Below, one piece after another: positions 23,479-37,600 of a stretch of 64,000 nt of DNA. A program made the translations under genes and the position numbers. The DNA is from Lytechinus pictus (taxonomy: Eukaryota > Echinodermata > Echinoidea > Temnopleuroida > Toxopneustidae), in contig NC_087247.1 in the NCBI RefSeq assembly GCF_037042905.1, forward strand, positions 45,520,420-45,584,419, in the 5' to 3' direction. Position 1 is the first letter of the stretch. Each line of letters starts with the position of its first letter. The notes beneath the pieces were generated by a model. The model saw only the letters and a program-made list of their open reading frames with translations, was not told the DNA's origin and did no database searches.

Positions 23479-23925
23479 CCGTGTTTACACTTAATCGGCA
23501 ATTGGTTCTGAACCAAATGCCGATGCAGAATCGGCATTTGGATTGCGTTTACACGTTGTTACAGATAGCGGTTCAGAACCGCGAGCCGATGCAAAAACCT
23601 GAAATGATACGCATACCTACAATATACGTCATAATAAAGACAACGTTGGATCAGTGCGCTTACAATTACGTCACAATGGTAAAGTAATTGAAATGCGCAC
23701 AAATTGCCGGTGCAGAATCGGCTTTCTGTTTACACGTAGTAAAAAAGCCGATTCTGCATCGGCTCGCGGTTCAGAACCTACTACTTTGGTGGTGCAAATT
23801 GCCGGTTCTGAACCGCGAGCCGATTCAAGTTGCTCGCGTTTACACGCTATGAAAAAGCCGATGCTGAATCGGCTCGCGGTTCAGAACCGCGAGCCGATTC
23901 AAATGCCGATTAAGTGTAAACACGG
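23479..23925. mobile_element. hairpin-rich MITE with perfect 22-bp TIRs and TA duplication
   Basis: The ends are a perfect 22-bp inverted repeat beginning CCGTGTTTACACTTAATC, flanked by TA on each side (23477-23478 and 23926-23927). Inside, GGTTCTGAACCGCGAGCCGA and GCCGATTCTGCATCGGC motifs recur in both orientations, so most of its length can fold into small hairpins. The short frames across it are artefacts. Confidence 0.75.
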
Positions 23926-24399
23926 TAATAGACAGATATTCATTAAAAAATCCGACTCAAAATAATGGAAAAATAATGAATTTTGGGCGTTTCATGTGTC
24001 GGCCTCAAAATGCAGCCTTTCTCATTAAAATACCAGAATCATGTGCAAAGTGAATGGGTGCGCAGACATGGGGTATCATTTTTTTTTCAATCTGAAAATG
24101 ACTGCCCGAGGTTTTTTCAAAGAAAATCCTATATTTCTTTCAAATTTTAATGAGATATTTGGTACACTTACTCATGATAATATGAGGAACATTATTAATC
24201 GAAAGATTTTGTGAATAAAAAGAAGTTCATGTTCAATCTTAACTCAAATCGTTAGGTGCGCAGACTTGGGGACCACCATCACACATGCATCAATCAGTCA
24301 AATATTAAAACGTTACCTGGCCAGAATTTATCCGGGGGTAAAATTAACCCACAGCTTGAAAGACAATCGCCGAAACACCTTTTTAAGGTTCGCACTAAG

Positions 24400-25115
24400 A
24401 AATCCCAGTGCAAATGGGGTGTACGAAACGTGCATACACCTCGCAAAACCATTGAGGTGCAAGTTAGCTCTTATGCGAGAGTCCGTGGCTGTTGTTCACC
24501 CATCTACTCTTTGTGCGCACCCCACCAGTCTCGCTGATAGACGTATGGTATAGATAAAGTTGATTTGTGATCGAAGATTACCAGAAATAACAATGCACTA
24601 ACGCATTTCTTTTTACCTGAAATCATTAAAAAAAAAAATTTAATATTTATGTGATGATGATTGTTTCAAAAACACATTTGATTACAGTAATTACAGTAAT
24701 AAGAGCTATAGTTGAACCACAACTATAAGCACAAGTCAAAAAAGGAATCGGATCATATCGCTAGAGACCTCATTCGCTCTCAGCCCTTCTCGCTGGCATA
24801 GCGGGAAGAATCTTGACTACAGATAAAACGAGGGGAGTTCGAGTCCCAACTAAATGAGCTATAAAAAAATCGATACAGAAAGTGAGTGGACCGGTAGTCT
24901 CGACAATCTTTTTGTTATTTTAGGTGGGGATACATTATGCACCCTAAGGAGTAGACGTGTACACCCTCCAAAGTGCAGATGGACATCCCAAATAGGGGTG
25001 CACACTGTACACCCATATTCGGGGTGTACGTGTGCACCGCTAGGGGGTACTCGTATAGGGACAAGCCTGTGCACCCCTAGGGGTGTAAAATTGAACCCGA
25101 ATTTCTTAGTGTGTT
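24400..25115. repeat. GTGTACACCC-rich inverted sequence around a SINE fragment
   Basis: GGGTGCACACTGTACACCC, GGGGTGTACGTGTGCACCGC and GTGCACCCCTAGGGGTGTA lie at 24990-25087 and are inverted relative to each other. GTGCGCACCCCACC at about 24513 is related. The unit is not recognised. Confidence 0.35.
24785..24850 (+). mobile_element. tRNA-derived SINE-like fragment
   Basis: An A-box-like CTGGCATAGCGGGAAG is followed about 40 bases later by a B-box-like GGAGTTCGAGTCCC, the spacing of a pol III internal promoter. No clean cloverleaf is seen. Confidence 0.45.
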
Positions 25116-25511
25116 CGGACCAATATTCAGATCACCCGACCCGGGCCCCGTTGCATTACTATTGCGGAAAGTGTCCCACCCAGTGATAAATACCATGGTA
25201 ACTATCATTAAATGCCAGTAGAACTATACATCCCATGACAAAGTAAATATAATATGAACATTTCTGTAATGGAGTAAGTTGTATAGGCCTTACAGCAATT
25301 CTTGCTTTCCCGGCATTCCGGTGTTAAAGCTAAATACATATTCCTATATAGGGTATAGCTATCAATGTTTCCTGACATCTCTAATCATGTAACATCATTT
25401 CAGTTTTCATCTGCTCAAAGGCACTTGCTTGAATTAATCCAATACAAGCCAGTAAAATATGAATGTTTTCCTTCGTATTGGTCTAATTCTGAATTAGAAT
25501 TATGTTGTAAA

Positions 25512-25684
25512 TCACGGCCGTGAAGCATCTTTGGAACTAGAGATATCGATCTCATCGTTGAATTGTGAATGTGGCACCGACTTCCTTTTGTTAACGATGA
25601 GATAGACTACGACAGCGGCTAGGAGTCCAGCAACTGCAATGGTCCCAATTGCGATACCAGCTATTGCACCAGGCGATAGTAAGG
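25512..25684 (-). CDS. terminal exon: TM helix and short tail
   Basis: Acceptor ATTACTCTAG, stop at 25512. It encodes a Gly/Ala/Val-rich helix (AIAGIAIGTIAVAGLLAAVV), then a basic stop-transfer NKRK and a roughly 25-residue tail with EIDISSSKDAS. No Tyr-based signalling motif is seen in the tail. Confidence 0.8.
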
Positions 25685-28600
25685 CTAGAGTAATGTAACA
25701 ATGCAGAATCAACTTAATCTCGCAATGAAGTGATTATATCATAAAGCGGGAACTATGATTTATATTAAAATAACATTATAAATGAATTCTAATTATGATT
25801 GAGGATAATTAAAATAATTTGATCAACAAGTATAGAGTAAATTTTCAATGGAAATTAAGCATTGAAATCAAATGTGAATGGATGCTCGATTGATATTGTG
25901 AACAAATAAGAAATTAAGACTGAGTTTGAAGGTGATAATCAAATTTAGATTTAGGATGAGACAGTTTGAAATTAAGAATTGCATTATATTGAGGAAGAGA
26001 CTGAGATTTATTTTGAAATGGAGATTGAAATCAAAGTTTAGACTGAGGCTGAGACTCAAACATAAAATTAAATTCGCAAGTAAAATTGTAAATTGTAATA
26101 CTTAAAGTTAAATATGGATTGAATTGAAAATTAAAATAAAGGTGAAAATGAGATTGAGATTGAAACTTGGAGTGACTGGAATGAGACTGATATTCAGTTT
26201 TCAATCGAGATTGATGAATAAAACCGAAAATTAAATTTAAAAAATGGAAATTACAATTTTTATAGAAATGGAACTGAAGAAATTGAAATTGAATTGGACA
26301 ATAAATCATCCTACACTTATTAATCATGGTCGTTTATGGATACTATGAAATGAGACGTTATAACAGATATAATCAATATGGTAATGTATAGTACCTGAAG
26401 GATCTGACGGCCCATTGGTTGTATATGTAGATAATGTTGTTAATGTGCTTAGTATTGGTTGACTAGAAACTGTAGATCCTCCTGCACATCAGGGAAAATA
26501 CATTAGTGAAATAACTTATATTTGTGATTTTGAACTACATCATAATTAGTCCTACTGTGATGAAGTTGTTGATATTTTTTTATATTTATGTATCTCTTGG
26601 TGAACTTGTTTCTGTTGCTTATCATTTTTGTAACGAATTAATTCACATAAACTATTTATAGTTAGATACTGATTGATATATTCTTTAATTCTCTCACATC
26701 AACTTGAAAGGGAGTGTGCAAAATGTATATGCTTCGCAGTTTTTAGTCTCTAAATATTATGTTCTTTCAGGGAGAGGCAGATTTTATCAGCTACATTTTC
26801 GAGCTGAGTATTCTCTTGAAAAAGCGATATGCAAAAAAAAATGCCATGCACTTGCTGTCTTGGGAAGCTCTCTGCCATTCCCAACATCTCAAAAGCAACA
26901 TTCACTTTATAATTCCATGTAAGACTGTCATAGCTATTGAAACACACCATTGATATTTATTCTTAACGTTCTGACAAGCGTTTTATTGCAATGCAGCCTC
27001 TTTAAATTGCATGATAAATTCCAGTTTATGCATACTCACCACTTTGAGGTTGTGATGCAGGTGGCGATGGTGTAACAGGAACTAAGATAGAATAGAAGAG
27101 TCAAGCATAACCTTAATTTAAAAATGAAATAATTTTTTTGAAATATCATCAAACTTTGATTAGAGTTTTCTGCTATATATGGCTTAACCTATGAATACTC
27201 CTATTACCACTACTCCCCACCTCAACCTATACTTTTTCTACAACTATATTACTACTAACTAATAATACTTCCTACTTCTACTGCTGATGCTACCAGGCTG
27301 GCTGCTACTACTACACTATCACTACTGCTGCTGCTATACTTCTACTACTATACCACTATACTACTTTTATAATGCAACTGCTACACATGCACTTACTACA
27401 GGCATTCTACCTACTGTGATGATGGTGATGTTGGTAACATACAAATTATGCTGAAATGTTGCTGTTCTAATCATTAAACCAAACTGTCAGTTGACATTTG
27501 TAATCAAATGTAAACTTATGGCTTATTGCACTATTAATGTCTCCTTCATAAAAATATTTCACAAAAGATTTTTGTTTATATATGGTTGCGATATTACTCA
27601 CAATCATATTCATCATTAGGCCTATCTTATTTACATCATCAATAATAATTACTACCATCATGAACATAATTAGCAGCTATTAGTAGAATAGAGAAAGATG
27701 AATCAATACGAACGTTTTGCTTTTTTGCATCCGTATTTATTGAGGATATCGCATTGTGAAGAAGCCCAATGTCCTACGATGTCCGTCTGCATGACGACAC
27801 AGTCTGTGTTCTGTCCGTTATGCGGTTCTCCTGTTCCCCAGTTCACATAATCCACTGGTTCATAATCTAAATACTCGAAACCTCCTAAAATAAAAAATAA
27901 AAAACAGTACATCACAATTAGGAACTAGCTCGTCGTAAGTTCGAGTATGATACTATGAGCATGACCCGGGAAGCGTTTCATGGAAGAACTTGTCAGACTT
28001 TTATCTGACAAGTCCCGTTTATCCGACAGTTACCATAGTAACATTGATTCTCAGCCAATCAAAATCAGGGAAAGATGTCAGATCTGACAACTTGTCTGAT
28101 AGAAATGTTGATGAAACGCTCCCCCGATAATTACTGCTTACACCATTATACTACAATTCAGACTCAACTTCTCGTCCTAGATTTGCGACGTAACTTCTGT
28201 GAAGAGCTTTACTTTGCCAAAAATATCGTTACGCGCATGAACAAAACAGTATACAAATAATGCACGTAAGCGCGTGCATGCAGGGCCAAATAATGAACGA
28301 TGTGCGAGAAGAGCCAGGATATACCGCACCGAGGTCCGCAGGCCCGAGAGCGGTATATCCATTTGGCGAGTCGAACACAGAGTTCATTATTTATGTCCTC
28401 TATGCGCAAGAATGCGTGCATTGTTTGTTTTATACAACCCCCTTCCTCCCCATGTTACTGAGTTGCCCCGAATGCTATATTTTGATCAAAATTCTAGATA
28501 ATTCCAGACATCGCACTATCCTGCACTCTGACGTCAGAGTGCAGGATAGTACATTTGGTATGACGTCAGAGTGCGGGATAGTGCATTTTGGATGCAATAG

Positions 28601-31600
28601 TGCAATTCGCTGAATATCATGTGATCCGATTTGGACCAATCAGATTACAGAACATTCTTGGGAGTTGTATAATGATGACTATCTTACACATGCTCTCATA
28701 ACAGCAAATTGAACAGAAACCTTGCCAGGGCGCATTGTTATTGTTAAAATAATATTATTCGTTTCTTTTAAATGTAACAACAAAGTGTTCATTTTTTTGC
28801 GCTGCAAATCTAAAGCTGTCGCAAACGTCTTGAAACGATGTGTCAAAAGTATCGTTTCTATTTATGCAAGGAGATACAAAGTATGAAAAAACTAAAAAGA
28901 GTTACTTTTATGAGTTCAAATATTCCATTGCGCTATTGCCCACATTAATGTAAAAGATAATTCCACATAATCACTGCGATGTTAGAGGCATTGTGAATAA
29001 TGTTCAACTTTCATTCAATAACATGTCTTGTGCGTCTGACGCCAGCAGTTTACCTGAGGATTAATGCGCATTTTTTTATTCACAAATCGAAACTTTATCG
29101 TTTCAAAAGTTTGAATTAAAAAATAATAACTGGCCTTCATCGTTCCTCAAAACTCCCAGCCACAAGTCACCAGCTGCCTCGACATGTGTCTTCGTCGTAT
29201 CATCGTCTGCGCTTCTCAACTGCAACTGTCTAAGAATAAAGTAGTTTTCATCTTCACTGTGCACCGTTAAGAGCGTTGCTTTGTTTGCGACGCAGTCTTC
29301 GTTAGCTTCTGACCATGTACGCGGCACTTCGTCGATGTTCGTCATGAATAGATAGCAATGTGAACCGTATTCTATCCAGTCTTGTTCACAGTAACCATCT
29401 GAGGTGGGCCCTGGTACTGGTATTGAGGCTATTGAAAGAAGCAAATTATGCAAATATTTATCAAGGAATGAAAAAATAACTGCTGCTACAATACTTAAAA
29501 TGATGACAATATTTAAAAAGATGATAATGGCCACAACATCATTAACATGCCTACTACTACATACCGGCACCACATACCTATAACAAGGGAAAATGTTAAT
29601 ACTTCTTGTATAATGATAAACAACAATGATGATAGAAATGAAAATGAGGATAGAATCATTGAATGACAACATACGGTATCAAAATGCGGCATTGCTAAAT
29701 TCCCTGCAGAAGCAAAGTAAGTTTTACTCACTATCTGTATATTTACAGATGAAAGGTTGTCCCTTGGTGCACATGGTATCATCCCAATGTCCTAGAATGG
29801 TGGCTTCGACACACCCTTCCCCCTCTCCCCCAGACGGTTCCCCTGCACCCCACGCAGTGTAGTATACAGGCCAACCATCATTCCATTCGTAGACAGAATC
29901 CTATAGTATGTGGATACAAAACTAAAATGTATAATATCGTACGGATCAAGTCCTGATCACCGCCCTAATAAAGAATAAGCCTGTTCACGGTTGTAAACTG
30001 CGCACGAGCAGAAAAAGGTCATTGGAGATAAACCATGAAGGTGGCTTTCAATTTCACTGACATAGGTATTTGTGATTTGATGATTATTCATGTATTCCTT
30101 TCAAAATATATATTCATTTTATCACATCCAAGTAAGAGTAATAACTAGAGCCTTCATAATCACTGGTATTTGACAGTAGCCTAAACAATAGTCAAATATG
30201 CCAAAGGCAGACAATAAAACAGATTTCCAATCTTTATCCCTGATGTACTATTCTAGTCACCTGGGGGGCGTTTCATCAACATTTTCGTCCGACAAGTTGT
30301 CAGATCTGACAACTTTCCTTGATAATGATTGGCTGAGAGTCACTGTTACCATAGTAGCTGTCGGATAAAACGTCCGACAAGTCCTTCCATGAAACGCTCC
30401 CCTGGTCTATACAATGCCTTTTGTTCTTAGAATTTGAATACTCTACCGGTAAAGCTTACGCAACATCTACATTTGAAAATGATAGTGCTTATCCTAATGA
30501 AAAATCACAAAGGTCATTTGAGAAAAGTTGATCATGAGCTAACCGTGAACTGGCTTATTAAAATCCAGATAAAAGATGAAGTGAAACACCCCGATATAGC
30601 GTTGACCCATATCCCTTTCACTCTCTTTCTCGTTTCCCATTATCTATTCATTCCTACACTCTTGAACGAAATTCAATTGTTTTTTCTTCATTATTTTGTT
30701 CATCGTCATACTATTTTCGCATAATAACTACCATATTAAAACGTATCACATGTGTCATATATATGTCGTAATTGCCTTTTATAAAACATAAAATTTTAGC
30801 TTTTCTGTAAATGCGAAAAAAGTTGATCATTTTCTGGGCTCCCCCTTTAAAAAACTAAAATCCTGGATCCGCCCCCTGATAGAAGGCCTATACCTGTTGC
30901 TTGCGCAGTCCTATCCATGCCGAGTTGTGTCCGTTTTCGTACATGAGCGTCTCGATAAAAGCCTCATCGTATGCGTCACCGATTGTTGCCAGATGCGTCA
31001 TGTCTTTGGCGCAAGCGGTCTCAGCCTCATCATAATTCAGATTATCGGATACATATTTAAAACACCCCTGGAAGTAAGAAATATAACCCGCTCTACAAAG
31101 TGAAATACCTCCCGGTGGAGGGGGTGTCAGGCTCGGATCTGCGAAAATAAATAGGAAAAGGGGCAGTTTAACAATGACGTTATTATCCCTATAACGGCTT
31201 TCATCTGAAGGGCATGCCCCTAACCACTCTCCTTATCATAGTAACCTAGTCCATAATTCAATTTGTTCTTTTAAACTATCTATTCCGTATTCTGAACTCG
31301 GGATATAATCAAATTCTGGTTTAAAGTCGTGGTTTATAATGTACAGCCAATCGTTACAGGTATCCCTAACAGTATACAATTTCGATAAGTCGGCTCATTC
31401 GACACTCAAATCATTCATAACTGATTGGGAACGATTACTGAAATAGTTTTTTTTTATCATAAAAAAAATAAGGAAAGAGCCAGGTAATGATAGGAAAGAT
31501 ATAATTTAAACGCAATTGGAATTTTGACTTCCCATAATGTTAACACAGAGTTAAATGGCATAAGTAAAACTGAACTTCAGAATATCGGCACCCGTGTCTA

Positions 31601-34600
31601 AGCCTAAAACTTAGACACAACTTAAACAAGCATTTATACCCTTTTTAGACTTTGTGTTTCAATCATCCCACAGCCAAGGGGCAACATTAGAGTATTTGAT
31701 GGAGGGCAAGATTGCTCACAATTTTTTTAAAATAAAGATATAAGGTTTGCCGCATTTACACGAACAATCATCTCTTTTTCAATTTTTTCTATTCTTTCTT
31801 CTCTCTCTCGGATACACACTAAGAAAAAGAGGAGATAAAAGAAAGACCCATCCCTCTATTGAAGTTTTATATTCAGCATGTCCAGTAAAATAATCTTGAT
31901 TTTAACGGCGTATCGTGGTTGAGATTTCGGAGACTTCTTGAATTCCCATCTCCTAACCCCACATGGGTTATTACTTACCTACTGGTTTCTGACAGTAATA
32001 AGGTAACTGTCGATCACAATTCTGGTCATTCCACTTCCCAGCTTCTGTTTTGATCGACATCATAACAACACATGCCTAAAAATGAATTATAATATGGATG
32101 CTGGATTCGCTTAATAATTCTGTTAAAAGTAATCAATAGTAACAAGAACTTATACCGATGATTAAAAGAATAACGAATGAATTGAAATGATAAAACAACA
32201 GTTCTGCCATTATGTGGGTTCATATTGTAAGGATAATGTAACAGAAAGCGAGGCTAAATGTGAAATTCACTAACTTAAACTTAAAGGTCAAGTCCACCTC
32301 AGAAAAATGTTGATTTGAATCAATAGAGAAAAATCAGATAAGCACAATGCAAAAATTTCATCAAAATCGGATGTAAAATAAGAAAGTTATGACATTTCAA
32401 AGTTTCGCTTATTTTTAACAAAATAGTTATATGAACGAGCCAGTGACATCCAAATTAGAGAGTCGATTATGTCACTCACTCACTATTTCTTTTGTTTTTT
32501 ATTGTTTGAATAATACAATATTTCAATTTTTACAAATTTGACGATTAGGACCTCATTGCCTGAACCACAAAATGTTAAAATAATGGAATTCTACGTGTTC
32601 AGGGAGGAATGAAACTTCATTTCACATGACAATGACAAGAAAATCAAAATATTTCATATTTCATATAATAAAATACAAAATAAATAGTGAGTGAGTGATG
32701 TCATCGGTTCCCTCATTTGCATACCGACCGGGATGCGCATATAACTGTTTTGTGAAATGAAGCGAAACTTTAAAATGTCATAACTTTCTTATTTTACATC
32801 CGATTTTGATGAAATTTTCAGTGTTATGCTCGTTGAATTTTTCTCTTTTTATTCAAATCAAGTTTTTGTTGGGGTGAACTTGTCCTTTAACTAAATTAAA
32901 CCAAATCAAACTGAATGGAAACAGTCATAATGATTCGTTATAATCTATTCATAAGATATCCCTGCCAATCCATCAATAAATCAACTGAATCGTTGACCTT
33001 TCGTATATCTTTTCGTTTGTATTAAGAACATCTTCATTATTTTGTTTGTAGAGTTTGCTGAGAAGATCGGTTACAACAACTCAAGCTGAATTCAAGTTGC
33101 TTTGAATAATAGGATCTTAAAATGAACGACATTGACGAAAATTTCTCAAGTTTGTTTTTGTTACTTCAGAGGCGAGCAGTTGCCCAAATGTGATTTCTTT
33201 ATTTTCCATCTTTCAATTAATCATTGATGGTTTTTACATATATTTTTTAAATAAAAATATACATGAAATTATGTGTAATAATGTGTATTAGACAAAATCG
33301 TTCTCACTTTTCTAAGAAAACAGCATTTTTTTAAATTCATAGTTCAGTGGCTTAAATCTGATCTGAGCAGTCGAGTGGAGCAGTTGAGGATGATAACAAT
33401 TATATATATTGAGCTAAAAAAAATCACCCAAAACAACAGCATTTTCTAAGGGAGTGTACCTCAAACTTGTACATAATATAATGTATTTCTCTCTTTTCGT
33501 CTTGACCGATTCTTATTTTTCTATTGCATGGTTGTATTTTGACATAAAACTAGTGAGTAAACAGTTTATTTTTATAAAACTATAGTGAGTAAACAGTTGA
33601 TTATGACAACTTGCGCTCATTGGTATACGAACGAGCGAATCAAGCGAGCAAATTTTCAGTGTTTGGAGGATTGCATGATGTCCAAAAATGCCTATCAAAA
33701 TGTATAAGTATAGCGATGCATTTAAATAGAACTATATCTAACATTGCGAGCGTATAGTGAGTTGTTTAAAACTATGTGCACTCATAAATAAATCTGATAG
33801 GCTAGATTAGTGTAATGAGTAATGACCCATGAGGGGATAAACTTTACGCAAGTGTATTTAAACTATACTGATTGTTCTATGATCAAAGGTCCACATAGCC
33901 ATACGGTTAAAGTCATTAAAATGCCAAAACAAATAATAGAATTATTAATATTTACTATACAACCATACTCTCGTGATGCAGTTAATTCAATCTTTGCAAC
34001 AAAGCCATATCATCGCGGTTCAAGTCGTCAAGATTAAGCGAGGGAGCGAGTGGCCGAGAGAGAGATTTTGTGCTTTTCTAATGCACATGGAGCCAATTTA
34101 ATTATTTAAATGGAATGTAAAGATGGATTTGCATGATTTAAACAACAATATTGATTATTCGATGAAAAAGTTGTGGAAGGTTGTACTGGCCACTCCCTCT
34201 TCGAAAAGTGCGTTGGATAAATGCCAGTGTGATTGATTCATTTATAAATCATTTAGTTCCACATTTTATAAGAATAAAAATAAGACGGTAAATGAATTGT
34301 AAAACTATCAAACCCATCAATATATACATATCGATTTTAAATTTAGAAGTATAAAGGACAATTCCACCATATCAAAAAAAATTGGTGCATTTGACAAGAT
34401 TACAAATATCTTTTTAACAAAATAATACAGAGAATAATCTAAATGCATACCGGTGGATTTGGTCCGGTACTCTCCGGATATCCGTCCGGTTGCTCTCGAC
34501 CCCAGTTTGTGTAGTTGAGTGAGGAACCATCGATCCAAGTAAACGTTGGTGTGGATTGGCCGTTTGATAAACCAATCCAAACATCATGTAGTTCATATTC

Positions 34601-37600
34601 CATCACTGCTGTCAGATAGGCTGGTTACATACAGAGTTTACGAAGAAATGTTTTTTTAGTCTTCTGCACATTCATTGACATTCGTATCACGTTGAACTAA
34701 AAAAGGTATATACAAAACAAAATCATATTCCCACATAGGGATTCTCAGTAACAAAGGGCCCCTGCAACCCAAACCAAAATTGATTCCTAATGATGTACAG
34801 TTATGAATACAGCACAGGGGCCGCGGAACGGTTTTCAAAGTGGAGGGGCTGAGCCAAAAGCGGGGGGGGGGGGGACTGACCATGCAAAAAATCACAATCA
34901 TATGGTCATTGTTATGTTTTTGTACATGGTTTTGGAAAAAAGTGGGGGGCTGAAGCCCCCAGCCACCCCGCTTCCGCGGCCCCTGCAGCAGTCTGTTGCT
35001 GTTAAAGTGCCCATTATGTTTCCTAAACTTTAAGGTAATGCTTTGAAAAAAATGTTTTTGCCTTGCTGTATAAGTTCCCTTAAAAGGAGCCCCTTGAGAT
35101 TTTTAAAGTTTTGATTGGAGTAGAAGCACTGATTTTTTATTGTTAGACTTTTAATAGGTGAACTGTCTGATTTAAAAAAATGTCGGAAACAAAATCCGAC
35201 AAGTCCGTCCATGAAACGCCCCCACCCTGATTTCATTCCTGCAGTAATGATCGGTCAATCACTCCTCCCATCCCCTCCCCCGCTGCATAAGATTCTCCAT
35301 TATAAGATAAACCTACCCTGAGCATGTTGGGAGTTAATGATGGCTAAGTCTCCACCTATCCTGATGCATTCCTCTCTAGCATCGCTCCAAGTCCTAAAAG
35401 TACCAGAGGTATAACCAGGTTCGGTGTAACACTGGTCTTCAAATTGAATCCAGGGTAACGCACATGCACCTTCTCCACCTTTATCGTCACCAGCTAAAAA
35501 AACCCGAGTAATTCGAGCAAGGGGATTAGTAAAAAAAAAAGGGGGATCGTGGCAAGGGTAAACCAGTGGGGTTTAAGAAAATTGGCAACAAAAATTTGGG
35601 GATCTTCATTCCTATACTCCCCCCCCCCTTCATGTTATGACAAATGACTATCACATTCTCTTAGAAAAAAGTGTTTCGATTGCCTACATTTCTCTCAGTC
35701 AATCAACATGATCAAATTCTATGAATACATTATATAGTTTTATAATCAGAGGAGTTTGTAATCTAATAAGTTCATGAAGCAATTTTGATTTATGCGAAAC
35801 TGAAGAGGAAGACTTAATGGCTGAAAACCATTATAATGTTATGTTATAATTAGCTTATATTACATAAAAACATTTTTTTTCATAACTTTATGAAACATAA
35901 TTTGCTCAGGGTCTATGTCTTGTTCCTGGTGCTCGCATTGTCTGTTTAACGAGATATATTAATTCTGTTGTACTAAAACCTCCCGTTTTCAAGTCTATAT
36001 ACACCAAATATATTTCCTCGCACTTCGAATTATTATTGTTTTATGTAGTGACATGCTTCTTTTCATGACTACTTAAAGTGATTGCCCCATTTTAAGGTCC
36101 TTATATCAAACATTTTCTGCCCGTGCTTAGGTTCGCATTTGGTGAGATATGTCTGCTTTTCATGAAATCCTAAAATCAGTCCTTAAAATGTCCCTTTTTC
36201 TGATATGAATATCAAAAATTGTCAGCTTGCGCTTCGCGCTCGCATCATTTGGTTAGAGAAATATGTATGGTCTTCGTGAATTCCTACAAACAAGCCTTAA
36301 AATGCCCCTTTTCAGGTCAAATTTTCAGCTCGCGCTTCGCGCTCGAAATATTTGATGAGTGAGATGTGTATGATAATTATGATTACAATGACTGCAAAAG
36401 ATGCTTCATGTGTTTAGATGTAATTCTAACAAAATCAGGATGCGCTTGGCACTCTCATTAGATGACTTTGGCGAGATATGTGTACTTTTAATGGATTCCT
36501 TGAAAAATAGTCCTTAAAATATCCCTGTTTGGGGTCAATTATAAACAAAAAATTCAGCTCGCGCTTCGCGCTCGCATCATTTGGTTAGCGAAATACATAT
36601 GGTATTTGTGAATCCCTACAAACAATCCTTAAAATTTCCCTCTTCTCGTCTGAATTTCCTAAATTTTCAGCTCGCGCTTCGCGCTCGCAATATATGATTA
36701 GTGAGATGGGTATGTTAATCATGATTCCAATTACTACTAGTGCTTCATGTATTTAGATGTAATTCTAACAAAATCAACAAACGCTTGGCACTCGCACTAG
36801 AAGACTATGGTGAGATATGTATACTCCTAAATGATTCCTAAAATATAGTCCTTAAAATGTCCGTTTGTTTGTCAATATATACAAAAATTTCAGCTCGCGC
36901 TTCGCGCTCGCATTGTTTGTTTAGCGAGACAGATACATATCATGATTACAAAAATTTGCTTATCATGTCCCTTTTTAGGTCTGAATATTATAAAAACTTC
37001 AACTCAATTTTTGTGCTGGTGCCCCCCCCCCCCAATGCCGTGACCCACGGTACGCCACTGCATGTACAACAGCTTTGCAACTCTTTTATTTAAATATTTT
37101 GTGAAAGAAACGGATGAAGAGAACAATAGTAGGCGTAGCTTAAATCAAGGTTCCCCAGAGCTATCTGCCCTTTGGAAAAATTGATGGCTTGTCATTGTTC
37201 AAAACTCACCTACACCCGACAAAGGAAATTATAATTGGTATGGTGTCGAAAATATGTTTCCCTAGCAACCAACCCGTCTCTGTGGTCTAGTAATTAAGGT
37301 ACCGGCGTTCCAAACTGGGGGCCCGGGTTCGATTTCCGGCAGAGACATTTTTTTCGGCACCACCAATTTTTCCATAGCTCTGGGGAACCTTGATTTAAGC
37401 TACGCCTACCAATGTTCTCTTCATCCCTTTCTTTCACATAGAGTCTTCCTCTACAGTTTCGCATAAATCAAAATTGCTTCATGAAAATATTAGATTACAA
37501 ACTCCTCCGATTATAAAAAAAAATGGAAAGAACGGAAAGGAAATGGAAGAAAGAAGAAATGGGACTACAAAGAAGTATAAAGAAGCGTGGGTGATGTTTT

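Larger units (their letters stand above)
35738..37518. mobile_element. 1.8-kb composite inverted-repeat element (intron)
   Basis: A 76-base arm (35738-35813) is present as a near-perfect reverse complement at 37443-37518. Between them lie a higher-order tandem array (about 36120-36930) and, next to the right arm, a second foldback (37099-37167 against 37373-37442) that holds the tRNA-like sequence. All lies in the first intron of the lectin receptor gene. Confidence 0.7.

Noticed and set aside
23654-23965. 103-codon frame rich in Arg and Ser
   Set aside because: Falls across the hairpin-rich MITE and its end.
24256-24553. Two overlapping frames of about 95 codons
   Set aside because: Overlap in different frames, no domain, repetitive surroundings.
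31104-31138. A separate 30-bp exon before CTLD2
   Set aside because: Splicing there would shift into a stop codon in the next segment; reading through restores the CTLD cysteines.
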